A stretch of DNA of 25,937 bases from Candidatus Cibiobacter qucibialis (GTDB lineage Bacteria; Bacillota; Clostridia; Oscillospirales; Ruminococcaceae), in contig SAUS01000037.1 of assembly GCA_004000625.1 (NCBI GenBank), positions 1-25,937 on the forward strand, read 5' to 3'. The translations under genes and the position numbers were made by a program. Below the pieces are notes generated by a model. It was not told the DNA's origin. It saw only the letters and a list, made by a program, of their open reading frames with translations, and made no database searches. Positions 16,491-22,989 of this stretch are shown here, one piece after another. Position 1 is the stretch's first letter. Each line of letters starts with the position of its first letter.

Positions 16491-16774
16491 GGCAACACCG
16501 CACAATTCCCGCCTTGCGGCTTAAGCACCGCTCCGACGGCTGCGGCACGGCATCTGCGTTGCCAAAATGCTCGATAATGTCGGGTTGCGGTACCCGCATC
16601 GTGCTTCGGGGGCAAAAGCCCCTCGCACTCTGCGACCGCTGCCCCTGCTTCGGTTCGCTGTTTCCGCCACTGGCGGCGCTCACCTTTGCAGCATCCAGTA
16701 TTATCTGCGCTTTTGGCTTGGCATCTGCCGCACCTCGCTCGCCGTATCGGCACTTAGAATTATGCGGTATTGCC
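16491..16774 (+). mobile_element. MITE family 1, complete long copy (284 bp)
   Basis: Terminal inverted repeats GGCAACACCGCACAATTC (16491-16508) and GAATTATGCGGTATTGCC (16757-16774) pair at 16 of 18 positions. The element is flanked by a direct 4-bp duplication, CTAG (16487-16490 and 16775-16778). It encodes no transposase. Inverted repeats starting GG and a YTAR target duplication fit IS5-group transposition, so it is probably mobilised in trans by such an element. It lies between the ComEA-like gene and ppk1, 27 nt after the former's stop. The frame that spans it on the minus strand is not conserved between copies. Confidence 0.88.
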
Positions 16775-16800
16775 CTAGCTCCGCCATCGGGCAGCGGGGG

Positions 16801-17178
16801 TCAGCCGCCAACGGTAATATCACTTCCCCACTGCTGCACCATGCGCTGGGATATTCCCTTCACGCGGGTCAGGTCTTCCGGCGCTGCATAGGGGCCGTTT
16901 GCCGCGCGGTCCGCCAGAATGGCTTCCGCTTTTGCCCGCCCAATGCCGGGCAGCCGCATCAGCTCTTCGGCCGAAGCGGTATTGATGTTGACTGGCCCCT
17001 GTTCTTCCCGCGTGGGTTCCGGTGCAGGTTCAGCCTGCGCCGGCAAAACAGGCGGCTGATAGGCAGCCGGGGCATAACCAAACTGCCAGACAGGAGCGAT
17101 CCAGAATAGCGCACCAAATACGATCAGCGCAAGGGCGGCAGCACCGGCCAGCAGGGTTTGCTTTTCGTTCATCTGCAT
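16801..17178 (-). CDS. ComEA-like helix-hairpin-helix protein
   Basis: A 125-residue membrane-anchored protein: one N-terminal transmembrane segment (about 7-28), a Pro/Ala/Glu-rich linker (35-62) and a C-terminal ComEA-type tandem helix-hairpin-helix (about 62-120) with VNINTASAEELMRLPGIGRAKAEAIL and LTRVKGIS. ComEA binds double-stranded DNA outside the membrane for natural transformation. The SLBB domain of Bacillus ComEA is absent, and no comEB/comEC follows: a MITE and ppk1 come next. The ATG has GGGGAG 6 nt upstream. DNA binding is likely; a role in competence is an inference weakened by the missing partners. Confidence 0.88.
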   Translation of the reverse strand: MQMNEKQTLLAGAAALALIVFGALFWIAPVWQFGYAPAAYQPPVLPAQAEPAPEPTREEQGPVNINTASAEELMRLPGIGRAKAEAILADRAANGPYAAPEDLTRVKGISQRMVQQWGSDITVGG

Positions 17179-17287
17179 GGCGGGCTCCCCTTTCCTTGGG
17201 TGGCAGTATCTGGAAGTTACTCTTTCAAAGTATTATAGCACAGTCTTACAAAATGTTCACCCCTGTCAAGAAGATTTTTCAGTGATT

Positions 17288-17554
17288 TTACATCCAGCCT
17301 TTTCTGATGTGATTTGCGTGCGGGGGCGGCACTTCGGCATCCACCATGATAACATCTGTCCCTATGGTTTTGACAGCGGCCCAGGGAATGAACAAATCAT
17401 CGTCCCGCCCCAGCAGGCCGAACATTCGGGCGCGGCCGTGCAGGACCACCTGGGTGATCTGGCCATCCTCAAAGGTAAGGTCATCAATGCGGCCAAGGTT
17501 CTCCCCTGTTTTCAGCTGAATCACATCTTTCTCGCTCAAGTCACGCAGTGTCAT
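17288..17554 (-). CDS. ylmC: YlmC/YmxH-family PRC-barrel protein
   Basis: An 88-residue single-domain PRC-barrel protein of the YlmC/YmxH sporulation-associated family. It opens with LRDLSEKDVIQLKTGENLGRIDDL and has DDLFIPWAAVKTIGTDVIMV in the second half, which are the PRC-barrel strands. The start at 17554 (MTLRDLS) has AGGGG 7 nt upstream; the extra upstream nine codons lack a ribosome binding site. In Bacillus ylmC lies just downstream of sigG; here it is separated from sigG by about 3 kb and points the opposite way. Its molecular role is not established; family membership is clear. Confidence 0.85.
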   Translation of the reverse strand: MTLRDLSEKDVIQLKTGENLGRIDDLTFEDGQITQVVLHGRARMFGLLGRDDDLFIPWAAVKTIGTDVIMVDAEVPPPHANHIRKGWM

Positions 17555-17611
17555 GCCACCACCCCTTTTCCCATTTTGCACCTATTACAGATTATGCTGT
17601 AAATAATTTAT

Positions 17612-17640
17612 TTGTGCTTTGGGGCAATTATGTGTATAAT
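17612..17640 (+). promoter_or_regulatory. Sigma-A-type promoter of the HAD phosphatase gene
   Basis: TTGTGC (17612-17617) and a perfect TATAAT (17635-17640) are 17 nt apart, 63 nt upstream of the HAD gene start codon. Confidence 0.65.
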
Positions 17641-17703
17641 AAGGGATAATACAGACTGCTATGCAGGTATGATGTAAGCCAAAATCGGAGGGATAAACCG
17701 TTT

Positions 17704-18366
17704 ATGTATAAAAACATCATTTTTGATCTGGGCGGCGTTGTGGTGGATTTTAAGCCGCGGGATTTTTTGATGGATCATTTTTTGAACAAGAGCGCCGAAG
17801 ATGAAGTGTTTGATTTGACCTTTGGCAGCAAAGAATGGGAAGAGCTGGACCGCGGGGTCATCAGCCGCGGCACTGCCAACCGCCTGATGCTGGAAAACGC
17901 TGCTGAGCGCGGCCGTACCTTTGAGGTGCAGGCTGTCATTGATGAATGGCAGAGCATCCTGCACACCAACAAGCGCACGGTAAAAACGATGTGCAAGCTG
18001 AAGCTGGCGGGCTACCGGCTGTATTACCTTTCCAACATTCCGCAGGATGTGATTGACGAAATCCGCCAGCGGGACTTTTTCCCACTGTTTGACGGCGGCA
18101 TTGCCTCGTGCGAAGTACACCTGAGCAAACCCGACCCGAAAATTTTTGGCCTGATGATGCAAAAATACGGCCTTGCCTATGACGAAACCATTTTTGTGGA
18201 TGATACCAAGGTGAACGCCCAGGCAGCCTATAACCTGGGGATCACGGGTATTTTGTATAAGGGGCCAAAGTCTTTCCAGCGTGCGCTGGGGCTGTGCGGG
18301 GTCAAGATGGAGGCCGACAACAAGCGGCAGGCGGCACCGGAAGCACCAGCGGAAAATCGAGGCTGA
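17704..18366 (+). CDS. HAD-family (subfamily IA) phosphatase
   Basis: A 220-residue cytosolic HAD hydrolase. Motif I is FDLGGVVVDF with nucleophile Asp8; the usual second Asp is replaced by Gly10, as in the DLGNV/DLGGV branch that includes the sugar phosphatase YihX. Motif II is YYLSNIP (Ser110), motif III Lys142 in HLSKPDPKIF, and motif IV FVDDTK (Asp166, Asp167). The alpha-helical cap lies between about 15 and 90. The substrate is unknown, a sugar phosphate being the likeliest class. GGAGG lies 12 nt upstream, a little far. It stands alone between its own promoter and a bidirectional terminator shared with the convergent DUF1846 gene. Confidence 0.92.
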   Translation: MYKNIIFDLGGVVVDFKPRDFLMDHFLNKSAEDEVFDLTFGSKEWEELDRGVISRGTANRLMLENAAERGRTFEVQAVIDEWQSILHTNKRTVKTMCKLKLAGYRLYYLSNIPQDVIDEIRQRDFFPLFDGGIASCEVHLSKPDPKIFGLMMQKYGLAYDETIFVDDTKVNAQAAYNLGITGILYKGPKSFQRALGLCGVKMEADNKRQAAPEAPAENRG

Positions 18367-18380
18367 CAAAACCATACCAG

Positions 18381-18433
18381 GGTGTATCTGAAAAGTCAAA
18401 AATATCGTCTATTTCTTTGTTTTCAGATACACC
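18381..18433. repeat. Inverted-repeat element family 2, short copy (53 bp)
   Basis: GGTGTATCTGAAAA (18381-18394) and its exact reverse complement (18420-18433) enclose 25 nt. Its left half matches the right end, and its right half the left end, of the larger element at 20252-20586, so it is the same family in opposite orientation with the interior deleted. No target duplication is obvious. As RNA it would form a hairpin just downstream of the HAD gene. Confidence 0.75.
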
Positions 18434-18444
18434 TTAGATAACGC

Positions 18445-18480
18445 AAAAGGCCGAACGGCAGGAGAACCGTTCGGCCTTTT
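18445..18480. terminator. Bidirectional terminator between the HAD and DUF1846 genes
   Basis: A 14-bp perfect stem (AAAAGGCCGAACGG, 18445-18458, with its complement at 18467-18480; 8-nt loop) has A-run and T-run on its two sides, so it works in both directions. It lies between convergent genes. Confidence 0.85.
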
Positions 18481-18495
18481 GAATTATGATCGGGG

Positions 18496-19986
18496 TTATA
18501 TCTTATGGTACTTGCGGCCGGTTTCTTCGTAAACAGGGTCACAGGTCAGGTTCATGCCAAGCTTTTTTAGGGTATCGGCGTCCACGCTGGACAGGATGAC
18601 AGTGGAATGGATATCGCAGCCTTTGAGCATGGGCAGCTGGTGCATGGCGGCAGCTGCTGCGGCATTTTCAGTAACCGAGCTGGAAAGCGCGATGAGAATT
18701 TCATCCGTGTGCAGGCGGGGGTTGCGGCTGCCGAGATACTGGGTTTTTAGGGTCTGGATTGGCTCGATCGCATGGGCGGAAACCAGATTCAGCTCCTGAT
18801 CAATCCCGGCAAGGCGCTTGAGTGCATTGAGCAACGCAGAGGCGGCAGCGCCCAGCAGCGGGCCGGTTTTGCCGGTTACAATAGTGCCATCCGGCAGTTC
18901 GATTGCCGCAGCAGGGCGGCCGCCGGTTTTATCGGAACAGGCGTGGGCCTGCTGTTCCACGGCGCGCATGCCGACGCTGACGCCCGCCTGGTTCAGCAGC
19001 AGTTCCAGCTTGTAGCGGTCATCCTTGACGATACCGCCGGTTTTCTGGTCGCACAGGCACTTGAAGTAGCGGCGGATAATTTCCTTGCGGGAAGCCTCCT
19101 GGCAGACTTCATCGTCAATGATGCAGTTGCCTGCCATATTAACGCCCATGTCGGTGGGCGAATGGTAAGGGCTTTTGCCCGCAATCAGCTCAAACATGGC
19201 ATTGACAACGGGGAAGATTTCGATATCGCGGTTATAGTTGACCGCCGTTTTGCCGTATGCTTCCAGATGGAACGGGTCAATCATGTTGACATCGTTCAGG
19301 TCGGCGGTAGCAGCTTCGTAAGCAAGGTTGACTGGGTGCTTGAGGGGAATGTTCCAGATGGGGAATGTTTCAAATTTGGCGTAGCCAGCCTTGATGCCGC
19401 GCTTGTATTCATGGTACAGCTGGGACAGGCAGACGGCCATTTTGCCGCTGCCGGGGCCGGGAGCCGTGATAACGACCAGTGGGCGCTCGGTTTCGATGTA
19501 ATCATTTTTGCCGTAACCGTCATCGCTCACAATGCGAGTCACATCGTTGGGGTAGCCAGCAATTTTGTAATGGCGGAAGGTACGGATGTTCAGCTCATTC
19601 AGGCGGCGCTCAAAAGCTTCCACTTCCGGCGCAGCGGTATACATGGTGATGCACACGCTGCCAACAAACAGACCCATGCCCTGGAACGCGTCAATCAGGC
19701 GCAGAACGTCCTGGTCATAGGTGATGCCGTAATCGCCGCGCATTTTGTTGCTGATGATGTCCTCGGCGCTGATCACAACCACGATTTCGGCCTGGTCTTT
19801 CAGCTGCAGCAACATTTGAAGTTTGGAATCCGGCTGGAAGCCCGGCAGCACGCGGGAAGCATGATAGTCATCAAACAGCTTGCCGCCAAATTCCAGGTAG
19901 AGCTTGTTATCAAACTGGCTGATGCGTTCCCGGATATGGGCAGACTGCATGGCCAGGTACTTATTGTTATCAAATCCTATTTTCAT
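18496..19986 (-). CDS. DUF1846 (UPF0371) protein
   Basis: A 496-residue protein of the DUF1846/UPF0371 family, widespread in Firmicutes; function not established. The sequence starts MKIGFDNNKYLAMQSAHIRERI and contains VITAPGPGSGKMAVCLSQLYHE (about 165-190), a glycine-rich loop resembling a nucleotide-binding P-loop, and a conserved VNMAGNCIIDDE. Length is the usual 490-510. The start at 19986 was preferred because the family begins there and the upstream frame runs through the promoter; the ribosome binding site (AAGGG) is weak. A strong promoter and a perfect palindrome lie upstream. It ends at a bidirectional terminator. Confidence 0.93.
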   Translation of the reverse strand: MKIGFDNNKYLAMQSAHIRERISQFDNKLYLEFGGKLFDDYHASRVLPGFQPDSKLQMLLQLKDQAEIVVVISAEDIISNKMRGDYGITYDQDVLRLIDAFQGMGLFVGSVCITMYTAAPEVEAFERRLNELNIRTFRHYKIAGYPNDVTRIVSDDGYGKNDYIETERPLVVITAPGPGSGKMAVCLSQLYHEYKRGIKAGYAKFETFPIWNIPLKHPVNLAYEAATADLNDVNMIDPFHLEAYGKTAVNYNRDIEIFPVVNAMFELIAGKSPYHSPTDMGVNMAGNCIIDDEVCQEASRKEIIRRYFKCLCDQKTGGIVKDDRYKLELLLNQAGVSVGMRAVEQQAHACSDKTGGRPAAAIELPDGTIVTGKTGPLLGAAASALLNALKRLAGIDQELNLVSAHAIEPIQTLKTQYLGSRNPRLHTDEILIALSSSVTENAAAAAAMHQLPMLKGCDIHSTVILSSVDADTLKKLGMNLTCDPVYEETGRKYHKI

Positions 19987-20029
19987 CGGTATCCCTTTTT
20001 CCTGCTGTTTGGGCGCATGGCACAACACG

Positions 20030-20043
20030 GTGCGGTACCGCAC
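20030..20043. promoter_or_regulatory. Perfect 14-bp palindrome in the DUF1846 leader
   Basis: GTGCGGTACCGCAC is a perfect palindrome between the promoter and the start codon of the DUF1846 gene, 32 nt downstream of the -10 box. It could be an operator. Its function is unknown. Confidence 0.35.
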
Positions 20044-20074
20044 GCCGGAACATAATTTTTCCAACATAAGTATT

Positions 20075-20103
20075 AGTATAACATAACCTGCGGGCGGGTG
20101 CAA
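20075..20103 (-). promoter_or_regulatory. Sigma-A-type promoter of the DUF1846 gene
   Basis: On the minus strand TTGCAC (20098-20103) and TATACT (20075-20080) are exactly 17 nt apart, about 90 nt upstream of the start codon. Confidence 0.65.
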
Positions 20104-20251
20104 TCTTGCCAGGGCGGTTCGTATTAAATTTACTAGCATGCACAAAAATATAGTTCAACAGGGGCCTGTTTTTTGCCTTTGCTATTTTATGGAAAGGGGA
20201 TTTCAATTATTTCCCATCCTGTCTTTTTCAGCCGTCAGGTGCCCATACTAA

Positions 20252-20586
20252 GGTGTATCTGAAAACAAAAAAATGACGGATATTTCGCAAACACAAGCAG
20301 GATTTAAGGCAAAGAACCGCAGGAATCCTTTGTGGATTCCACGGCTCTTTAAGGCAACACCGCACAATTCCCGCCTTGCGGCTTAAGCACCGCTCCGGCA
20401 GCTGCGGCACGGCATCTGCGTTGCCAAAATGCTCGATAAGACATCCAGTATTATCTGCGCTTTTGGCTTGGCATCTGCCGCACCTCGCTCGCCGTATCGG
20501 CACTTAGAATTATGCGGTATTGCCTTAACACAAAATCCGGCTATGCTTGTAGAAATAGACGATATTTTCGACTTTTCAGATACCCC
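20252..20586. mobile_element. Inverted-repeat element family 2, long copy interrupted by MITE family 1
   Basis: Left end GGTGTATCTGAAAA (20252-20265) and right end TTTTCAGATACCCC (20573-20586) form terminal inverted repeats; TAA lies outside each end (20249-20251 and 20587-20589), a possible 3-bp target duplication. Removing the inserted MITE (172 bp plus one 4-bp duplication) leaves an ancestral element of about 159 bp. An internal palindrome (GGAATCC..GGATTCC, 20322-20340) is present. It encodes no protein. Its right end is only 53 nt before the sigG start codon. Confidence 0.72.
20353..20524 (+). mobile_element. MITE family 1, short copy (172 bp), nested
   Basis: Same terminal repeats as the copy at 16491-16774, with direct TTAA duplications (20349-20352 and 20525-20528). 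It lacks about 112 bp of the interior (the segment from about 16586 to 16697 in the long copy). It is inserted inside the family 2 element, so family 1 was active after family 2 arrived. Confidence 0.88.
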
Positions 20587-20639
20587 TAAGGGCGGAACCA
20601 ACTGCTGTTGCTGAATGCAAAAGAACGGGAGGATGCAGA

Positions 20640-21419
20640 ATGAATACCAGCAAAGTGGAAATATGCGGTGTGAACACGGCCCTGCTGCCGGTGCTGAACG
20701 AGGAACAGAAAACCCAGCTGCTGCTTGCTGCCAAAGCCGGAAACAGCGAAGCCCGTGCCCAGATGATACAGGGCAACCTGCGCCTTGTGTTGAGCGTAGT
20801 GCAGAAATTTGCGGGCCGAGGCGAAAACCTGGACGACCTGTTCCAGGTTGGGTGCATTGGGCTGATTAAGGCAATCGACAATTTTGACCCCGGTTTGAAG
20901 GTGCGGTTTTCCACCTATGGGGTGCCGATGATTCTGGGTGAGATCCGGCGCTTTTTGCGGGATAATACCCCCATGCGGGTCAGCCGGTCGGTGCGGGACC
21001 TGGCCTATCACGCCATGCAGGCACGGGAAGCCCTGCAAAAAGAAACCGGGCGTGAGCCCCGCGTGAGTGAAATTGCCGCCCGCGTCGGCAGCGCCCCGGA
21101 GCAGGTTGCCATGGCGCTGGAATCCATTGTGGAACCAGCCAGTTTGTATGAACCGGCCTATACCGATGGTGATGATACCCTAGCCATTATGGACCGCGTA
21201 CAGGAAGCAAGCTGCGAGGAAAGCTGGATCAGCGATATCATGTTCAAGGATACCGTGCAGGCCCTTACCCCGCGGGAGCGACGCATCATCGCCCTGCGGT
21301 ATTTATCCGGCCAGACACAGATGCAGGTGGCGCAGGCCATCGGCATCAGCCAGGCGCAGGTCAGCCGGTTGGAAAAATGCGCGCTGAACCACATCAAGGA
21401 ACAAATCTCCTGCCGGTAG
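20640..21419 (+). CDS. sigG: RNA polymerase sporulation sigma factor SigG
   Basis: Sigma-G drives late gene expression in the forespore. The 259-residue protein carries the hallmark N-terminal KVEICGV (5-11), which is the segment bound by the anti-sigma factor CsfB/Gin in Bacillus. Region 2 includes NLRLVLSV and DDLFQVGCIGLIKAIDNFD (65-83), region 3 EIRRFLRDNTPMRVSRSVRD (101-120), and region 4.2 QMQVAQAIGISQAQVSRLEK (227-246). GGGAGG lies 7 nt before the ATG. Unlike the canonical spoIIGA-sigE-sigG order, it faces sigE. Its upstream region is a nested repeat ending 53 nt away, leaving little room for a native promoter. Confidence 0.96.
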   Translation: MNTSKVEICGVNTALLPVLNEEQKTQLLLAAKAGNSEARAQMIQGNLRLVLSVVQKFAGRGENLDDLFQVGCIGLIKAIDNFDPGLKVRFSTYGVPMILGEIRRFLRDNTPMRVSRSVRDLAYHAMQAREALQKETGREPRVSEIAARVGSAPEQVAMALESIVEPASLYEPAYTDGDDTLAIMDRVQEASCEESWISDIMFKDTVQALTPRERRIIALRYLSGQTQMQVAQAIGISQAQVSRLEKCALNHIKEQISCR

Positions 21420-21479
21420 AACCATCTCATGTGCACCATTCCCAGCCGCAGCACATACCATGGAGCAAAGGGGATGGTA

Positions 21480-22040
21480 ATGATGGAGCAAGCATTTTGG
21501 CTGATTTTGTTTTTGGCAGTTGTGGGCATTGCGGCGCTGATTGCCGCCGCGATGATGTGGCAGAAAGAGAGCATCCAGCAGCCCGGCACGCCCACCGGGC
21601 AGCGCAGTTACCAGGAGGAATATTCGGCGCCGGATTTTACCGAAAGTGCAGGGTTTGCTGTAACGATGTACCCTTCCACTGATATCCTGATTCCGGGGCG
21701 GTTCTGGCTCATCAACCGCAAAACGGCGGAGATTGAATACAATGTGATTCCCGCCGGGGGCGTTCGGCTGCGGGTTGCTCAAACCGGGCAGCTGGATGTG
21801 CCGGATACCTATCTGGCTTGTCAATACGAAAACGTGGCCACTGTGCCGATTGACGGCACAGAAGTCACGCTGAGCCAGAACCCCGGTCGGAACGCCATGG
21901 CGAGTTGGACGCGGAACGGATTTGATTACCTTTTGTTGTGTGAAGAACCGCAAATGAACCTGTTGGGCGGGGTGATCCAGGATTTTGTGACCCAGACAAC
22001 TGCCAGCACAGTATCTGGGCAGCGGGTCACGCAGGAATAG
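21480..22040 (+). CDS. Membrane-anchored protein with DUF4367-like domain, unknown function
   Basis: A 186-residue protein with one N-terminal transmembrane segment (about 5-25), so most of it lies outside the cytoplasm. The domain (about 50-160) has the strand pattern of the DUF4367-like family: GRFWLINRKTAEIEYNVI, then RLRVAQT, a VPIDGTEVTL segment and ASWTRNGFDYLLLCEE, ending in a helix (NLLGGVIQDFVTQ). Such domains often sit at the C-termini of anti-sigma-like proteins; here no cytoplasmic anti-sigma part exists. AAGGGG lies 6 nt before this ATG; neighbouring ATGs at 21474 and 21483 are possible. It follows sigG by 60 nt on the same strand, so it is probably co-transcribed, and ends 15 nt from the convergent sigE stop. 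Function unknown. Confidence 0.72.
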   Translation: MMEQAFWLILFLAVVGIAALIAAAMMWQKESIQQPGTPTGQRSYQEEYSAPDFTESAGFAVTMYPSTDILIPGRFWLINRKTAEIEYNVIPAGGVRLRVAQTGQLDVPDTYLACQYENVATVPIDGTEVTLSQNPGRNAMASWTRNGFDYLLLCEEPQMNLLGGVIQDFVTQTTASTVSGQRVTQE

Positions 22041-22055
22041 CTAAGGCATGCCGGA

Positions 22056-22769
22056 TCAGACCAAAGACTCGATTTGTTGACGCAAACGCTTGATGATGCG
22101 CTTTTCCAACCGGGAAATATAACTTTGAGATATCCCGATGGAATCCGCAACTTCCTTTTGGGTGTGCTCTACCCCATCACGTAAACCGAAGCGCAGCTCC
22201 ATGATTTGCCGCTCCCTCGGGTTCAATGCCTGAACGGCGGCAAGCAGGGCGCTGCGCTCGGCATTGCGCTCCAGCTCTTCCCCAACCTGGGCCTGGTCGC
22301 TGGTCAACACATCCATCAGCAGCAGCTCGTTGCCGTCGGAATCAGTGTTCAGGGGCTCATCAATGCTGGCATCCTGCCTGCGGTTGGAGCTTTTGCGCAG
22401 GTACATCAAAATTTCATTTTCAATGCAGCGGCTGGCATAGGTAGCAAGTTTGATATTTTTTCCCGGTTCAAAGGTATTTACCGCTTTAATTAAGCCGATC
22501 GTACCAATCGAGATCATATCCTCCACCCCAGCGGTGGAGGATTCAAATTTTTTGGCAATGTAAACGACCAGGCGCAGGTTATGTGTGATCAAGGCATCCC
22601 GCGCCGCCCCTTCGCCCGCAGCAAGACCGCACAGCGCCTGCTGTTCTTCCTGCGGGGTCAGCGGCGGGGGCAGCGTATCCGGGCCGTTAATGTAGTGCAG
22701 ATCCGGCATGGCACCAAACAGTAGCACAAAATTTCCGATACGGCGGCAAAGCGTGTGCAGCGGCTGCAT
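22056..22769 (-). CDS. sigE: RNA polymerase sporulation sigma factor SigE (pro-sigma-E)
   Basis: Sigma-E controls early mother-cell transcription in sporulation. The 237-residue precursor has an N-terminal amphipathic pro-sequence (about 1-26, with RRIGNFVLLFG), then the conserved YINGPDTLPPPLT (26-38), where processing by SpoIIGA is expected, region 2 with NLRLVVYIAKKFE and EDMISIGTIGLIKAVNTF, SRCIENEILMYLRK, DGNELLLMDVL, and region 4 IGISQSYISRLEKRIIKRLR (211-230). GGAGGG lies 8 nt upstream. It follows spoIIGA on the same strand but with a 220-nt AT-rich gap, longer than usual. Only 15 nt separate it from the convergent upstream-of-sigE-stop gene, with no terminator visible. Confidence 0.97.
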   Translation of the reverse strand: MQPLHTLCRRIGNFVLLFGAMPDLHYINGPDTLPPPLTPQEEQQALCGLAAGEGAARDALITHNLRLVVYIAKKFESSTAGVEDMISIGTIGLIKAVNTFEPGKNIKLATYASRCIENEILMYLRKSSNRRQDASIDEPLNTDSDGNELLLMDVLTSDQAQVGEELERNAERSALLAAVQALNPRERQIMELRFGLRDGVEHTQKEVADSIGISQSYISRLEKRIIKRLRQQIESLV

Positions 22770-22989
22770 AAATATTTCCCTCCTTTGAGATGTGGGTGGT
22801 AAACTATGATAAAGGCATTGGCGGGTGGTTTGTGCTTACGCAGAGATATAACGTGCAGCGGAAACGATAGCTATGCGTTTTCGCTCATTATTTCACTAAA
22901 TAAATATTTAGCGAATATAATGTTTGATTTATCATGTGCTTTGCGATAAGAGGATTGCCGGCAGTAATTGATACAAGCCTGCCGCATGG
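22770..22989. other. AT-rich gap between spoIIGA and sigE
   Basis: This 220-nt gap is unusually AT-rich for the window and contains an inverted repeat CTAAATA..TATTTAG (22896-22911) and several TATAAT-like strings. It may hold a separate sigE promoter. No gene or known RNA was seen. Confidence 0.4.

Noticed and set aside
16487..16753. Open frame spanning the whole long MITE (and a similar one at 20228-20503)
   Set aside because: The first 20 or so residues agree, but after the 112-bp deletion the frames differ between copies, so there is no sign of protein-level conservation.
20157..20170. Palindrome AACAGGGGCCTGTT followed by T-rich DNA as a terminator
   Set aside because: The RNA stem would be only about 5 bp, and there is no gene on the plus strand just upstream.
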